DNA from: Sphingobacteriia bacterium
GTDB taxonomy: Bacteria > Bacteroidota > Bacteroidia > Bacteroidales > UBA7960
Direction of reading: 5' to 3'
Assembly (NCBI GenBank): GCA_011390785.1
Contig: JAABRR010000025.1
Span: 17,984-81,983, forward strand
Length of the DNA: 64,000 nt
The notes under the pieces were generated by a model, which had not been told where the DNA came from, did no database searches, and was given only the letters and a program-made list of their open reading frames with translations. This document shows, in pieces, positions 26,788 through 35,520 of the stretch (positions are counted from its first letter, which is position 1; every line of letters begins with the position of its first letter). The position numbers were made by a program, and so were the translations under genes.

Positions 26788-28200
26788 ATGGCAGATAAGA
26801 AACAAGTTATAGTATTGGGTGCCGGACCTGGGGGCTATGCAGCCGCTTTTCAGGCAGCCAATCTCGATTTAAATGTCACATTGATTGATCCTAAACCCGA
26901 TCCTGGCGGGGTTTGTCTTTTTCATGGTTGTATTCCTACCAAGGCATTGCTGCACCTGGCAGCAGTAAAAGATGAATCGGAAAAGGCCGCCGATTGGGGA
27001 CTAACTTTTTCGGGCGTAAAAGTAGATATTGATAAGGTTCGTTCGTGGAAACAATCAGTGGTAAAACAGCTAACCGGTGGTTTAGGTCAGCTGGCCAAGG
27101 CCCGCAAGGTTGAGTATTTGCAGGGAATGGCGAAACTTACCGGAACAAATTCACTCGAGTTTACATCCGTTGAGGGTGATAAAAAGGAAATTGCTTTTGA
27201 GAATCTTATCCTGGCAACAGGAGCCACTGCATCATCGCTACCCGGTATTTCTTTCGATGAGCAAATTATGAATGCAGAGATTGCACTGGAGTTAAAAGAT
27301 GTTCCCAAACGTTTGCTGATTGTGGGTGCTGGTTATATTGGGCTGGAAATGAGTGTTATTTACAAATCGCTAGGTTCAGAAATTACCATTGCAGAGTTCA
27401 CTTCAGATATTCTGCCTGGTCTCGATCAGGATTTACGCGATGTATTTAAGAAAGAACGACGGGACCTAATCCAAAACACCATGTTTAATACCAAGGTAGT
27501 TAATGTGGAGAAAAAGGGTAAGAAGCTGGAAGTTGAATTTGAAACCCAGGATGGCAAAAAGAAAGAATCTTTTGATAAGATACTTGTAGCCATTGGCGGT
27601 AAGCCTAACACCAAAAATATTGGACTGGAAGAAGTGGGTGTTGAAACCGACGAACGAGGTTTTGTAAAAGTTGACCTGGTAAGACGCACAAACGTTAAAA
27701 ATATATATGCCATTGGTGATATTTCTGGTCAGCCTATGCTCGCTCATAAGGCTTCTCACGAAGGACGGGTTGCTGCAGAACACATTGCCGGACACAAAAC
27801 TGCCTATGAGCCAAAGGCCATTCCGGCGGTTGTGTTTACCGATCCGGAAATTGCCTGGACTGGTATTACCGAAGCCGAAGCCAAAGAACAGGGCAAAAAG
27901 GTGGAAGTAGCCAAATTCCCATGGGCAGCATCGGGCAGGGCAGTTACCCTGGGTTTGAAAAACGGACTCACCAAGCTAATCATTGATCCGGAAAATGACC
28001 GGATACTTGGAGCCGGATTTGTGGGAAAAGAAGCAGGCAGTATGGTGGGAGAAGCTACATTGGCTATAGAAATGGCAGCTGTAGCCCGTGATCTTGAGTT
28101 AACCATCCATCCACACCCTACTCTTTCTGAAACCATTATGGAAGCTGCCGAAGTTTATTTCGGTCATGCTACTCATATCCATAAAAAGAAGAAGAAGTAA
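26788..28200 (+). CDS. lpdA: Dihydrolipoyl dehydrogenase (E3)
   Basis: The 470-residue flavoprotein has the N-terminal FAD motif GAGPGGYAAAFQAA, the redox disulfide in GGVCLFHGCIPTKALL (Cys-x4-Cys), an NAD-binding GAGYIGLEM near residue 180, the second FAD motif YAIGDISGQPMLAHKASHEG, and the C-terminal HPHPTLSETIMEAA with the catalytic His-Glu pair. It reoxidises dihydrolipoamide of E2 with NAD+ and may also serve 2-oxoglutarate dehydrogenase or the glycine cleavage system. It follows aceF by 98 bases with a hairpin in between, and ends with a good intrinsic terminator. The C-terminal Lys run (HKKKKK) is unremarkable. Confidence 0.96.
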   Translation: MADKKQVIVLGAGPGGYAAAFQAANLDLNVTLIDPKPDPGGVCLFHGCIPTKALLHLAAVKDESEKAADWGLTFSGVKVDIDKVRSWKQSVVKQLTGGLGQLAKARKVEYLQGMAKLTGTNSLEFTSVEGDKKEIAFENLILATGATASSLPGISFDEQIMNAEIALELKDVPKRLLIVGAGYIGLEMSVIYKSLGSEITIAEFTSDILPGLDQDLRDVFKKERRDLIQNTMFNTKVVNVEKKGKKLEVEFETQDGKKKESFDKILVAIGGKPNTKNIGLEEVGVETDERGFVKVDLVRRTNVKNIYAIGDISGQPMLAHKASHEGRVAAEHIAGHKTAYEPKAIPAVVFTDPEIAWTGITEAEAKEQGKKVEVAKFPWAASGRAVTLGLKNGLTKLIIDPENDRILGAGFVGKEAGSMVGEATLAIEMAAVARDLELTIHPHPTLSETIMEAAEVYFGHATHIHKKKKK

Positions 28201-28228
28201 ATTTCAGCATTTAAAAAATTTGATATTT

Positions 28229-28265
28229 CGCCGGTATTCTTTATGTTTACCGGCGTTTTATTTTT
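28229..28265 (+). terminator. Intrinsic terminator after lpdA
   Basis: Stem CGCCGGTA (28229-28236) / TACCGGCG (28248-28255), 11-base loop, followed by TTTTATTTTT. It closes the pyruvate dehydrogenase gene group. Confidence 0.85.
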
Positions 28266-28355
28266 ATAGAACTAAAAGGAATATTACCTTTAACTGTTTA
28301 ACAATTTTTGCCGAAAACACGCAAAACTCAATCTTTATCTAATTAAATTAATAAA

Positions 28356-29894
28356 ATGACTGCTCCCGAAATTGAAAACCTGGATTTTGATTTTCTAAAT
28401 TCCGATGATTATGATGAATTAACCAAAGCCCTTGAAGTAACATATAATGGGACACTTAGTCCGTGGTGGGAAGAAGATAAAATTGCAAAGCTTGTTGATG
28501 TGTTTCAGGAAGGGCAGGTAGTAATTAAGGTTAATGGTGAGATTGTGGCCTGCGCCCTGTCAATAATTGTTGATTATGACAAGTATTCCGACAATCATTC
28601 CATGAAAAGAATCACAAAAAACTACTCCTTCGATTCGCATACGGAGGAAGGTGATGTACTTTATGGGCTGGATATATTTGTTGTTCCCGAATATAGGGGG
28701 CTTCGTTTAGGCCGAAGATTGTATGATTACCGAAAGGAGTTATGTGAAAAATACAATTTGAGAGGGATTGTTTTGGGTGGAAAAATTACCAATTACCAAA
28801 CCTATCTTAACGATAATACCCCCAAGGAGTACATTGAGAAGGTAAAGAGAAAAGAAATTGATGATGAAGTACTGAACTTTCATACTGCCAACGATTTTTA
28901 TCCATCTCGTGTTCTTAAGGCTTATATAGAAGGGGAAAATGCCAAAAATGAATTTTCTGTTCTTTTAAAATGGGATAATATTTATTTTGAAAAACCCTCC
29001 GCGCAGGTAGAAAGTAAAAAAACGGTTATCCGTCTTGGACTAATCCAATGGCAGATGCGTCCTTATAAAGATATCAATGAAGTGATGCAGCAGGCAGAGT
29101 TCTTTGTAGATGCTGTTTCTGAATACCGGTCTGATTTTGCACTCTTTCCCGAACTGTTCAACGCACCTCTGATGGCTCAGTACAATAACTTATCGGAACA
29201 CGAAGCTATAAGACTTTTAGCCAGATATACCGAAGAAATAACCAATCGCTTCTCTGAACTGGCGATTGCTTACAACATAAACATTATTACCGGAAGCATG
29301 CCCGAGCTGAGAGATAATGCCCTCTACAATGTGGGCTATTTGTGCAGGCGTGATGGTACACAGGAACGCTATGAAAAACTACACGTTACCCCTGACGAAG
29401 CCCGCGTGTGGGGGTTGCAGGGTGGAAATCAGCTGAAAACCTTTGATACTGACTGTGGCAAAATTGGCATTCTGATCTGTTATGATTCTGAATTTCCGGA
29501 GCTTAGCCGTTTATTGGCTGATGAAGGAATGGATATTCTTTTTGTACCCTTTTTGACAGATACCCAGAACGGATTTTCCCGAGTAAGACATTGTGCCCAG
29601 GCACGTGCCATAGAAAATGAATGTTACGTTGCTATTGCCGGTAGTGTGGGTAACCTTCCCAATGTGCGCAACATGAGTATTCAATACGCTCAATCTATGG
29701 TGTTTACCCCCTGCGATTTTGCTTTTCCATCCAATGGTATAAAAGCAGAAACTACCCCCAACACTGAAATGATACTAATTGTAGATGCTGAAATTGATGC
29801 CCTTCGCGAATTGCATGAATTTGGAAGTGTAAGGAACATGAAAGACCGCAGAAAAGATGTTTTTCAACTGAGGAAGCTGGTTAAAAACCCCTGA
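28356..29894 (+). CDS. Fusion of GNAT acetyltransferase and nitrilase-superfamily amidohydrolase
   Basis: Residues 1-220 are a GNAT domain (DEVTYN-like region, LYGLDIFVVPEYRGLRLGRRLYDYR with the acetyl-CoA loop RGLRLGRR), and 225-512 a carbon-nitrogen hydrolase. The nitrilase triad is visible: Glu266 in FPELF, Lys341 in YEKLHVTP, Cys375 in ICYDSEFPE. Two-domain proteins of this kind occur in many bacteria and are annotated as bifunctional GNAT/carbon-nitrogen hydrolases; the natural substrate is not established. Linking the two activities suggests acylation and amide hydrolysis of the same metabolite. It has a terminator upstream and lies 40 bases before a pectin-related esterase gene, but nothing shows a shared function. 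Cytoplasmic. Confidence 0.92.
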   Translation: MTAPEIENLDFDFLNSDDYDELTKALEVTYNGTLSPWWEEDKIAKLVDVFQEGQVVIKVNGEIVACALSIIVDYDKYSDNHSMKRITKNYSFDSHTEEGDVLYGLDIFVVPEYRGLRLGRRLYDYRKELCEKYNLRGIVLGGKITNYQTYLNDNTPKEYIEKVKRKEIDDEVLNFHTANDFYPSRVLKAYIEGENAKNEFSVLLKWDNIYFEKPSAQVESKKTVIRLGLIQWQMRPYKDINEVMQQAEFFVDAVSEYRSDFALFPELFNAPLMAQYNNLSEHEAIRLLARYTEEITNRFSELAIAYNINIITGSMPELRDNALYNVGYLCRRDGTQERYEKLHVTPDEARVWGLQGGNQLKTFDTDCGKIGILICYDSEFPELSRLLADEGMDILFVPFLTDTQNGFSRVRHCAQARAIENECYVAIAGSVGNLPNVRNMSIQYAQSMVFTPCDFAFPSNGIKAETTPNTEMILIVDAEIDALRELHEFGSVRNMKDRRKDVFQLRKLVKNP

Positions 29895-29934
29895 GAATTT
29901 GAAGATTTCAAAATTTACTATTATACTCAACTTC

Positions 29935-30726
29935 ATGATTGCTCCCTATTTGAATTCCAGAATTTTAATCATAGTGATCGTTTTTCTCATGTCGCTAATT
30001 TCCTGCAAACCCGATAGAGAAATAACCTTATGGCTTATTGGTGACTCTACCATGGCCGATTATGCCAACTACGGCGAAGAATACATGACCGAACGCTATC
30101 CACAAACAGGTTGGGGGCAAATGTTGCATCATTTTACTATGGCAGATAGTCTTAAACTTGTATATCCAATAGATGCCGACAGTGTTGTGATTGATAATCG
30201 GGCACGAGGAGGAAGAAGCACCCGATCTTTTTTTGAAGAGGGACGTTGGTCGCAGGTTTACCATTTACTCAGTCCGGGAGATTGGGTTTTGATTCAGTTC
30301 GGACACAACGATTCTTCTCCTGACAAAGTGGACCGCTACACCACAATTTCAGGATACAAGGAGTACTTGCGATTGTACGTAAACCAAACCCGGGAACAGG
30401 GAGCTACCCCTGTGTTTATCACTTCTGTATGTCGTAATTATCCATGGGTGGAAGACCAACTTCAAAACTCTCATGGCGAGTATCCTGCGGCCATGCGCGA
30501 AGTAGCTGATGAACTGAATGTGTTTTTGATTGACCTAACAGTGCTTTCAGCTGAACATTTTTCACAAATGGGCCGGGAATATGTAACCAACAATTACTTT
30601 ATGAACCTTCCTGCCGGAAAATTTGAAGCCTATCCTGATGGCATGACCGACAATACCCATTTCCAGCCCGAAGGGGCGATGCAAGTGGCCAGGTTGGTTT
30701 TTGAAGGGCTTAAGGAACTGAAATGA
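29935..30726 (+). CDS. Rhamnogalacturonan acetylesterase-like SGNH hydrolase (CE12), lipoprotein
   Basis: The ATG at 29935 (MIAPYLNSRILIIV, 263 residues) is preferred to an upstream TTG at 29899. A lipobox-like SLISC follows the hydrophobic segment. SGNH blocks are present in order: block I WLIGDSTMADY, block II DNRARGGRSTRSF, block III FGHNDSS, block V DNTHFQPEGA (catalytic Asp and His). RARGGRST and GWGQ near the front match rhamnogalacturonan acetylesterases, which remove O-acetyl groups from the pectin backbone. The next gene, 22 bases downstream, encodes a pectin methylesterase, so the pair strips both ester types from pectin. No lyase or polygalacturonase is next to them. Confidence 0.9.
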   Translation: MIAPYLNSRILIIVIVFLMSLISCKPDREITLWLIGDSTMADYANYGEEYMTERYPQTGWGQMLHHFTMADSLKLVYPIDADSVVIDNRARGGRSTRSFFEEGRWSQVYHLLSPGDWVLIQFGHNDSSPDKVDRYTTISGYKEYLRLYVNQTREQGATPVFITSVCRNYPWVEDQLQNSHGEYPAAMREVADELNVFLIDLTVLSAEHFSQMGREYVTNNYFMNLPAGKFEAYPDGMTDNTHFQPEGAMQVARLVFEGLKELK

Positions 30727-30748
30727 TTTCCCATCTAAATCTCAAATT

Positions 30749-31813
30749 ATGATCAGAAGTTTTTTCTCAATCACATTGTTTATTATACTTTGTTGTTCTG
30801 TTAAAGCCCAAACCCTTGAAGCAAAGCTCACTCCCTGGATAGATATAGTGGTTGCTCAGGATGGAACAGGATCCACCACCACAGTGCAGGAAGCTATTAA
30901 TTTGATTCCCAACAAGAACTCAAAGCGTAAGATTATTTTTATCCGTAATGGAGTTTATCGTGAAAAAATTTTGCTTGATACTACCAAAAACAACATTACC
31001 CTTATTGGAGAGAGTGCGGAAGGGGTGATTCTTGTGTGGGACCATTATTCGGGTAGGGTGGTAAATGGTGATACCATCACTACTTCCACTTCTTTCAGTT
31101 TTGCAGTGGATGCTTCTGATTTTACAGCCATGAACCTGACCTTTAAAAATTCTGCCGGGCCTGTGGGTCAGGCGGTGGCATTGCGCACCCATGGCGACAG
31201 GCAAACTCTTTATCATGTAAAGCTCATTGGTCATCAGGATACCTATTACAGTCGCGGCCCTTATAGAAATTACCTGAAGGACTGCTACATTGAAGGGACT
31301 ACCGACTATATCTTTGGTCGTAGTACCGTTGTATTCGATAGTTGTCATATCCATAGCCTGAAAACAGGGTCTTACATCACAGCTGCATCTACTGAGTCTG
31401 ATACCAGGTTTGGCTATGTGTTTTTTAACAGTCGGTTTACTGCTGCACCTGAAATTGAAAGGGTATCGCTGGGCCGTCCGTGGCGTCCCTTTGCCAAAAC
31501 GGTTATCATCCATTCCTTTCTTGATGGGTTTATTAATCCGGAGGGCTGGTCAATATGGCGCGGAAATGAAAATCATCGTACCTGCTACTATGCCGAATAT
31601 GAAAATTTTGGCCCGGGTGCTGAAACCGTTAATCGTATAGACTGGTCTCACCAACTTACTGATGTGGAAATGAATCAATATACCCTGGAAAATATCTTCT
31701 CTAAAAATACCAATCCTTCCAATCTCAGTTCTGACTGGTTACCCCGGTTGAAATCAGATCCGGTTTATCTGATTGTGAATGCGCATGTTCAGGGATTTTT
31801 AGACAACGAGTGA
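30749..31813 (+). CDS. Pectinesterase (pectin methylesterase, CE8)
   Basis: The 354-residue protein has a signal peptide (MIRSFFSITLFIILCCSVKA; the CC may mean a lipoprotein) and a right-handed beta-helix CE8 domain. Signature motifs are IRNGVYREKI, LIGHQDTYYSRG (Asp164), EGTTDYIFGRSTVVF (Asp186) and SLGRPWRPFA (Arg243), the three residues that make up the CE8 active site. The enzyme hydrolyses methyl esters of homogalacturonan, producing pectate and methanol. It is 22 bases after the CE12-type gene and probably cotranscribed. It converges on the GH29 fucosidase gene about 220 bases further on. Confidence 0.95.
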   Translation: MIRSFFSITLFIILCCSVKAQTLEAKLTPWIDIVVAQDGTGSTTTVQEAINLIPNKNSKRKIIFIRNGVYREKILLDTTKNNITLIGESAEGVILVWDHYSGRVVNGDTITTSTSFSFAVDASDFTAMNLTFKNSAGPVGQAVALRTHGDRQTLYHVKLIGHQDTYYSRGPYRNYLKDCYIEGTTDYIFGRSTVVFDSCHIHSLKTGSYITAASTESDTRFGYVFFNSRFTAAPEIERVSLGRPWRPFAKTVIIHSFLDGFINPEGWSIWRGNENHRTCYYAEYENFGPGAETVNRIDWSHQLTDVEMNQYTLENIFSKNTNPSNLSSDWLPRLKSDPVYLIVNAHVQGFLDNE

Positions 31814-32032
31814 GCCTGGTTTGAAGGAATGTCTTTAATAAAGCTTTCTGTTTCAGCTTAAAACCCGGATAATTTCTTGTAATCATTTACATTGATTTCG
31901 CTTCCAAATTCCCCCAAAATAACTATTCTGCCCGTTGTTAACGGATATTATTGTCGTATTGACAGCAGAATTTATCATGGGAATGGCCAATTGGCTCCAT
32001 AGCAACTCACACACCCCAATCATCAAAACCAA

Positions 32033-33418
32033 TCAAAGCCCGTTTTCTATCTTAAATACCCAGGCATGGTTGGTGGGATTGTTGGCAGGAGTAATGGTTG
32101 GTGGGGTTATGTTTATGCTACCATTACTTCTTCTGCTCTTTACTTTTCCATCAAAGCCCATCAAAGATACCTTTCCCGATCTGTTGGTGCCTGTAACGGT
32201 AATTGGTTTTTCGGGAAACTGTGTACAAATCACATACAAATCGTTGCCTTTGCGGGTAAAATAAACATTTTCAAGATTTTGATTTCTTTCGGCTCCATCC
32301 CATTTTCGGGTATCATAAATAGCTTCTCCATTCACATCGAGCCATTCACCTATTTCGAGCAGTCGTTGCTGTTGTATGGCGGGGATGCGCCCGTCGGCAG
32401 TAGGCCCAACATTGAGCAACAGGTTTCCACCAGCAGCCACCTTTTCTATTAGCAAATGAACCAGGCCCTCAGCTGTCATGTAATTATCGGGGGTTTCTAT
32501 CCGGTTGTATCCGAAGGAAGTCCCAATTCCCCGACATTCTTCCCAGGGGTGATCAGTAGTGCCAATACCCTGTCCATCGTGCACCAGATCATATTCGGTA
32601 GTATAAAATCCGCCTTGTTTGCCTCTCGATTCTTTTCCCCAGCGGTCGTTTACTACTACCCCTTCTTTCACAGGCGATTCATTGTACAACCATTTCAGAA
32701 ACTCCGTGCTTTTCCAGGTTTCACTGGGATGATCCCATTCCCCATCGGTCCAAAGTATCGAAGGCTCATAGCGGGTTACCAGATCTTTCATTTGCGGGAT
32801 CATGTGATCGTCAACATATTTTTCAAGATTGTTGCGGTACAGTGGATTAAACCATTCATAGAGGGAATAATAGAACCCCATCTGCAGTCCGGCTTTTTTA
32901 ACAGCAGTGGTAAGATCACCGCACAAATCGAGGTGAGGACCTATGTCAACACTGTTCCAGTTCCAGCTCTGGGCACTAGGCCAAAGAGTAAAACCTTCAT
33001 GATGCTTGGAGGTAAGTACTACATATTTGGCACCTGCCCGTTTGAAAAGATCTGCCCACTGGCTGGGATCAAAATGTTCTGCCTTAAACATCGGGGCAAA
33101 ATCCTGGTAAAGAAAATCTTCGCCATAGATATCATTATGATACGCACGGAACATTTGTCCGGCCTTATCGTCGGTATTCATCATTCGCCACCAGTACCAT
33201 TCAGCATATTTGGCGTATATGCTGATATCTTCATTGGCAGGTGCCCAGGCTGGTACAGAAAAAACGCCCCAATGAATAAAAATACCGAATTTCACATCGC
33301 TAAACCATTCGGGTATGGGACGGCTGTTAATGGATTCCCAGTTAGACTGGTAAGGCTGAGCCATAGCGCTGCCAGTGCTTACCATAATCATCATTGCAAA
33401 CAAGGTTTTTCTTATCAT
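32033..33418 (-). CDS. Alpha-L-fucosidase, GH29
   Basis: The 461-residue product has a signal peptide ending at SAMAQ. GH29 features are clear: WFSDVKFGIFIHWGVFSVPA, AGAKYVVLTSKHHEGFTLWPS, the nucleophile Asp in SILWTDGEWDHP, and GGNLLLNVGPTADGRIP near the end of the barrel, followed by a small C-terminal beta domain. It releases terminal alpha-linked fucose in the periplasm or outside the cell. With the pectin esterases facing it, it may act on fucosylated side chains of rhamnogalacturonan or xyloglucan, or on algal fucans; sequence does not decide. A long plus-strand frame across this gene (32456-33442) is an antisense shadow. Confidence 0.95.
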   Translation of the reverse strand: MIRKTLFAMMIMVSTGSAMAQPYQSNWESINSRPIPEWFSDVKFGIFIHWGVFSVPAWAPANEDISIYAKYAEWYWWRMMNTDDKAGQMFRAYHNDIYGEDFLYQDFAPMFKAEHFDPSQWADLFKRAGAKYVVLTSKHHEGFTLWPSAQSWNWNSVDIGPHLDLCGDLTTAVKKAGLQMGFYYSLYEWFNPLYRNNLEKYVDDHMIPQMKDLVTRYEPSILWTDGEWDHPSETWKSTEFLKWLYNESPVKEGVVVNDRWGKESRGKQGGFYTTEYDLVHDGQGIGTTDHPWEECRGIGTSFGYNRIETPDNYMTAEGLVHLLIEKVAAGGNLLLNVGPTADGRIPAIQQQRLLEIGEWLDVNGEAIYDTRKWDGAERNQNLENVYFTRKGNDLYVICTQFPEKPITVTGTNRSGKVSLMGFDGKVKSRRSNGSINITPPTITPANNPTNHAWVFKIENGL

Positions 33419-33450
33419 AATGGATGGGTGTTAAGATACTGAAAGATTGA

Positions 33451-33645
33451 ATGTTACATAATGTAGAGGCTACTCAATTGTCACTAAAAAATTTGTTGTC
33501 TCAGTACCTGCTCATCAGGTATGTAGGCTGTAGATTGATAGACTTTAGGAATTCACCAGATATTATTAATCAAATAGTAGTTCAACCTGCTGAAGAAGCA
33601 TATTTTAATAAAAATATTGAACAAGAAAGATTGTTGAGCGCATAA
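33451..33645 (+). CDS. Hypothetical small protein, doubtful
   Basis: A 64-codon frame in the 437-bp gap between the fucosidase and pyrD genes (33419-33855), with sequence RNSPDIINQIVVQPAEEAYF that looks soluble and protein-like rather than random. It starts 33 bases upstream of the divergent fucosidase gene. No family was recognised. It may be the end of a decayed gene. Confidence 0.25.
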   Translation: MLHNVEATQLSLKNLLSQYLLIRYVGCRLIDFRNSPDIINQIVVQPAEEAYFNKNIEQERLLSA

Positions 33646-33660
33646 ATTAGCTTTTTTCCA

Positions 33661-33691
33661 TTATACTAAAAGCCCTCGGCCTTTAGTATAA
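33661..33691. repeat. Hairpin in the fucosidase-pyrD gap
   Basis: TTATACTAAA (33661-33670) and TTTAGTATAA (33682-33691) are a perfect 10-bp inverted repeat; GCC/GGC can extend it inward. It lies 165 bases after the pyrD stop on the minus strand. It could be a terminator for pyrD, though no clear T-run follows on that strand. Confidence 0.45.
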
Positions 33692-33855
33692 ATAACCTGT
33701 GTGTAGTAACTTATCTCAAACTTACCAAATATACGAAGAATTGTCTTTTAATAATTTGAGAATTGCATTGTTAGGAGCAAGTTACAGATTTCTCAAAATA
33801 ATTGAAAGACCATTGCGATGAAAGAAATGGTTGTTCAGTATCGTATTTTTTGCCC

Positions 33856-34896
33856 TTATTGCTTCAGTTTCAGAGCCAGGAATTGATTGATCCTTTTTAT
33901 GATTCCCGGACCTTCGTAAACAAAGCCAGTATATATCTGTACCAGACTGGCTCCGGCTTCAATTTTTTCCCAGGCATCCTGTGGAGACATGATACCTCCA
34001 ACACCGATTATGGGAATGGTACCCCCTGATTTCTGATGCAGGTAGCGAATAGTTTCTGTCGATTTATCCGTAAGGGGTTTGCCACTTAAACCACCCCTGC
34101 CTATGGCTTCAACAAATTCGGTTTCTGTAGTTAGATTATCTCGGGTGGTAGTGGTATTGGTGGCAATAATCCCGTCAACTTCTGTCGTTTTAACCACATC
34201 AATAATATCATCTAATTGACCAATGGGTAAGTCGGGTGCAATTTTTAGTAAAACCGGTTTCCGTTTGGGCATACCCCTATTGGCCTGGTTTATACTATCC
34301 AGAATTTTGATGAGTTCGTCTTTGTCTTGTAATTTCCCCAGGCCTTCAATGTTGGGGCAGCTTACATTAACCACAAAGTAATCTACCACCGGGTGCAGTT
34401 TATGAAAGCATTTCAGGTAATCATCAATGGCTTTATCGTTGGGCGTTAGGGTGTTTTTACCAATATTTCCACCAATAATTAGTTCGGGTTTTTGCTTTTT
34501 CAAGTTTTGGACAAAAACATCAACCCCCGGATTATTAAAGCCCATCCGGTTGATCAGCGCATTGTCTTTTTTCAACCTGAAAAGCCTGGGTTTGGGATTT
34601 CCAGGCTGGGGTAGTGGATTTACCGTGCCCACTTCTACGTGGCCAAAGCCAAAGGCTGCCATGTGATTATATATATCTGCTTTTTTATCGAAGCCGGCCG
34701 CCAGGCCTACGCGATTAGGAAACTCCAGTCCAAAAAGGTTTATTTTAAGACTGGGGTCGCTAAATGCAAAAGACTTTTTAACTATCTGTTTTATTCCAGG
34801 TATCCTGAAACCTATATGTAACATTTTAACCACCAGATGATGAACTTTTTCGGGTGATAAAAGAAATAAGGTGGGGCGAATCAGGCTTTTATACAT
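33856..34896 (-). CDS. pyrD: Dihydroorotate dehydrogenase (quinone), class 2
   Basis: A start at ATG 34896 (MYKSLIRPTLFLLSPE, 346 residues) is preferred to a TTG two codons earlier. The N-terminal helical extension (SPEKVHHLVVKMLHIGF) that binds membrane and quinone marks class 2. Core motifs: RVGLAAGFDKKAD, FGHVEVGTVNPLPQPGNPKP, NVSCPNIEGLG with the catalytic Ser, IATNTTTTRD, GRGGLSGKPL, and FMN phosphate-binding GVGGIMSPQDAWEKI. It oxidises dihydroorotate to orotate at the inner membrane. It follows the DUF5606 gene by 35 bases on the same strand. pyrG and pyrC are elsewhere in the window. Confidence 0.97.
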   Translation of the reverse strand: MYKSLIRPTLFLLSPEKVHHLVVKMLHIGFRIPGIKQIVKKSFAFSDPSLKINLFGLEFPNRVGLAAGFDKKADIYNHMAAFGFGHVEVGTVNPLPQPGNPKPRLFRLKKDNALINRMGFNNPGVDVFVQNLKKQKPELIIGGNIGKNTLTPNDKAIDDYLKCFHKLHPVVDYFVVNVSCPNIEGLGKLQDKDELIKILDSINQANRGMPKRKPVLLKIAPDLPIGQLDDIIDVVKTTEVDGIIATNTTTTRDNLTTETEFVEAIGRGGLSGKPLTDKSTETIRYLHQKSGGTIPIIGVGGIMSPQDAWEKIEAGASLVQIYTGFVYEGPGIIKRINQFLALKLKQ

Positions 34897-34931
34897 GAAC
34901 AAATTGTAGTTATCGGTAAAATAACATAGAG

Positions 34932-35450
34932 TTATTTTTCAGTGCTTTTTTTCTTTGCTTCAGATTTTTTTTTATTGCTTTCTTCAGGAGCCTTTTCTTC
35001 TCCGGTTTTTTCTTCTGTTGCTTCTTCCTTATCTGATTCAGCTTCCGCTTCGCTTTCATCAACAGGCTCGCTGATCAGATCTTGTGCCAGTAATTGATTA
35101 TACCAGGTAAGTACTTTTTTTATATCGCTCGGATATACCCGTTCCTGGTCAAAATCGGGCAAAATACTCTCAAAATAATTTTTCAGCACACTCCCATCTG
35201 ACTTAATATCGATAGAAACTTCTTTCCCGTCTTCCTTCTGATAAATACTCCACAAAACTTTTTTTAGTGGTACGTCTTCGGAATAAGTAAACATGCTGAT
35301 ATCTTCAAGAACCGAAGATCTGTGGGTAGCAAAAACAGGGAATTTCTTGCCGTCAAGTAAAGATTCTACGATGATACTACCCCGAGATTGAGAAACGATT
35401 TTGAATAATCCACTTTTGCCTGAAATGGCCATTATTTTGCTTAAATCCAT
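34932..35450 (-). CDS. DUF5606 domain protein
   Basis: The 172-residue protein starts MDLSKIMAISGKSGLFKIVS and matches the short Bacteroidota family DUF5606: RGSIIVESLLDGKKFPVFAT, MFTYSEDVPLKKVLWSI, ILPDFDQERVYPSDIKKV and WYNQLL. Residues from about 130 on are a low-complexity tail rich in Glu, Lys and Ser. The N-terminal half resembles a small beta-barrel seen in proteins that bind nucleic acid or protein; the role is unknown. It sits between pyrD (35 bases downstream) and the ABC exporter (70 bases upstream) on the minus strand. Confidence 0.85.
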   Translation of the reverse strand: MDLSKIMAISGKSGLFKIVSQSRGSIIVESLLDGKKFPVFATHRSSVLEDISMFTYSEDVPLKKVLWSIYQKEDGKEVSIDIKSDGSVLKNYFESILPDFDQERVYPSDIKKVLTWYNQLLAQDLISEPVDESEAEAESDKEEATEEKTGEEKAPEESNKKKSEAKKKSTEK

Positions 35451-35520
35451 CTTTGTTACTTTGGTTTATATTTGATTTGGTTAGTTGTTTTTTTATTGTT
35501 AGCAAAAATACGCAATGATT

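Noticed and set aside
30920..31513. 197-codon minus-strand frame
   Set aside because: Antisense shadow of the pectin methylesterase gene, whose active-site motifs are intact.
31814..32032. Terminator between the convergent pectinesterase and fucosidase genes
   Set aside because: Only a 5-bp stem (aagct/agctt near 31840) without a T-run was found.
32456..33442. 328-codon open frame on the plus strand
   Set aside because: It lies entirely antisense to the well-supported GH29 fucosidase gene and its product has no recognisable domain.
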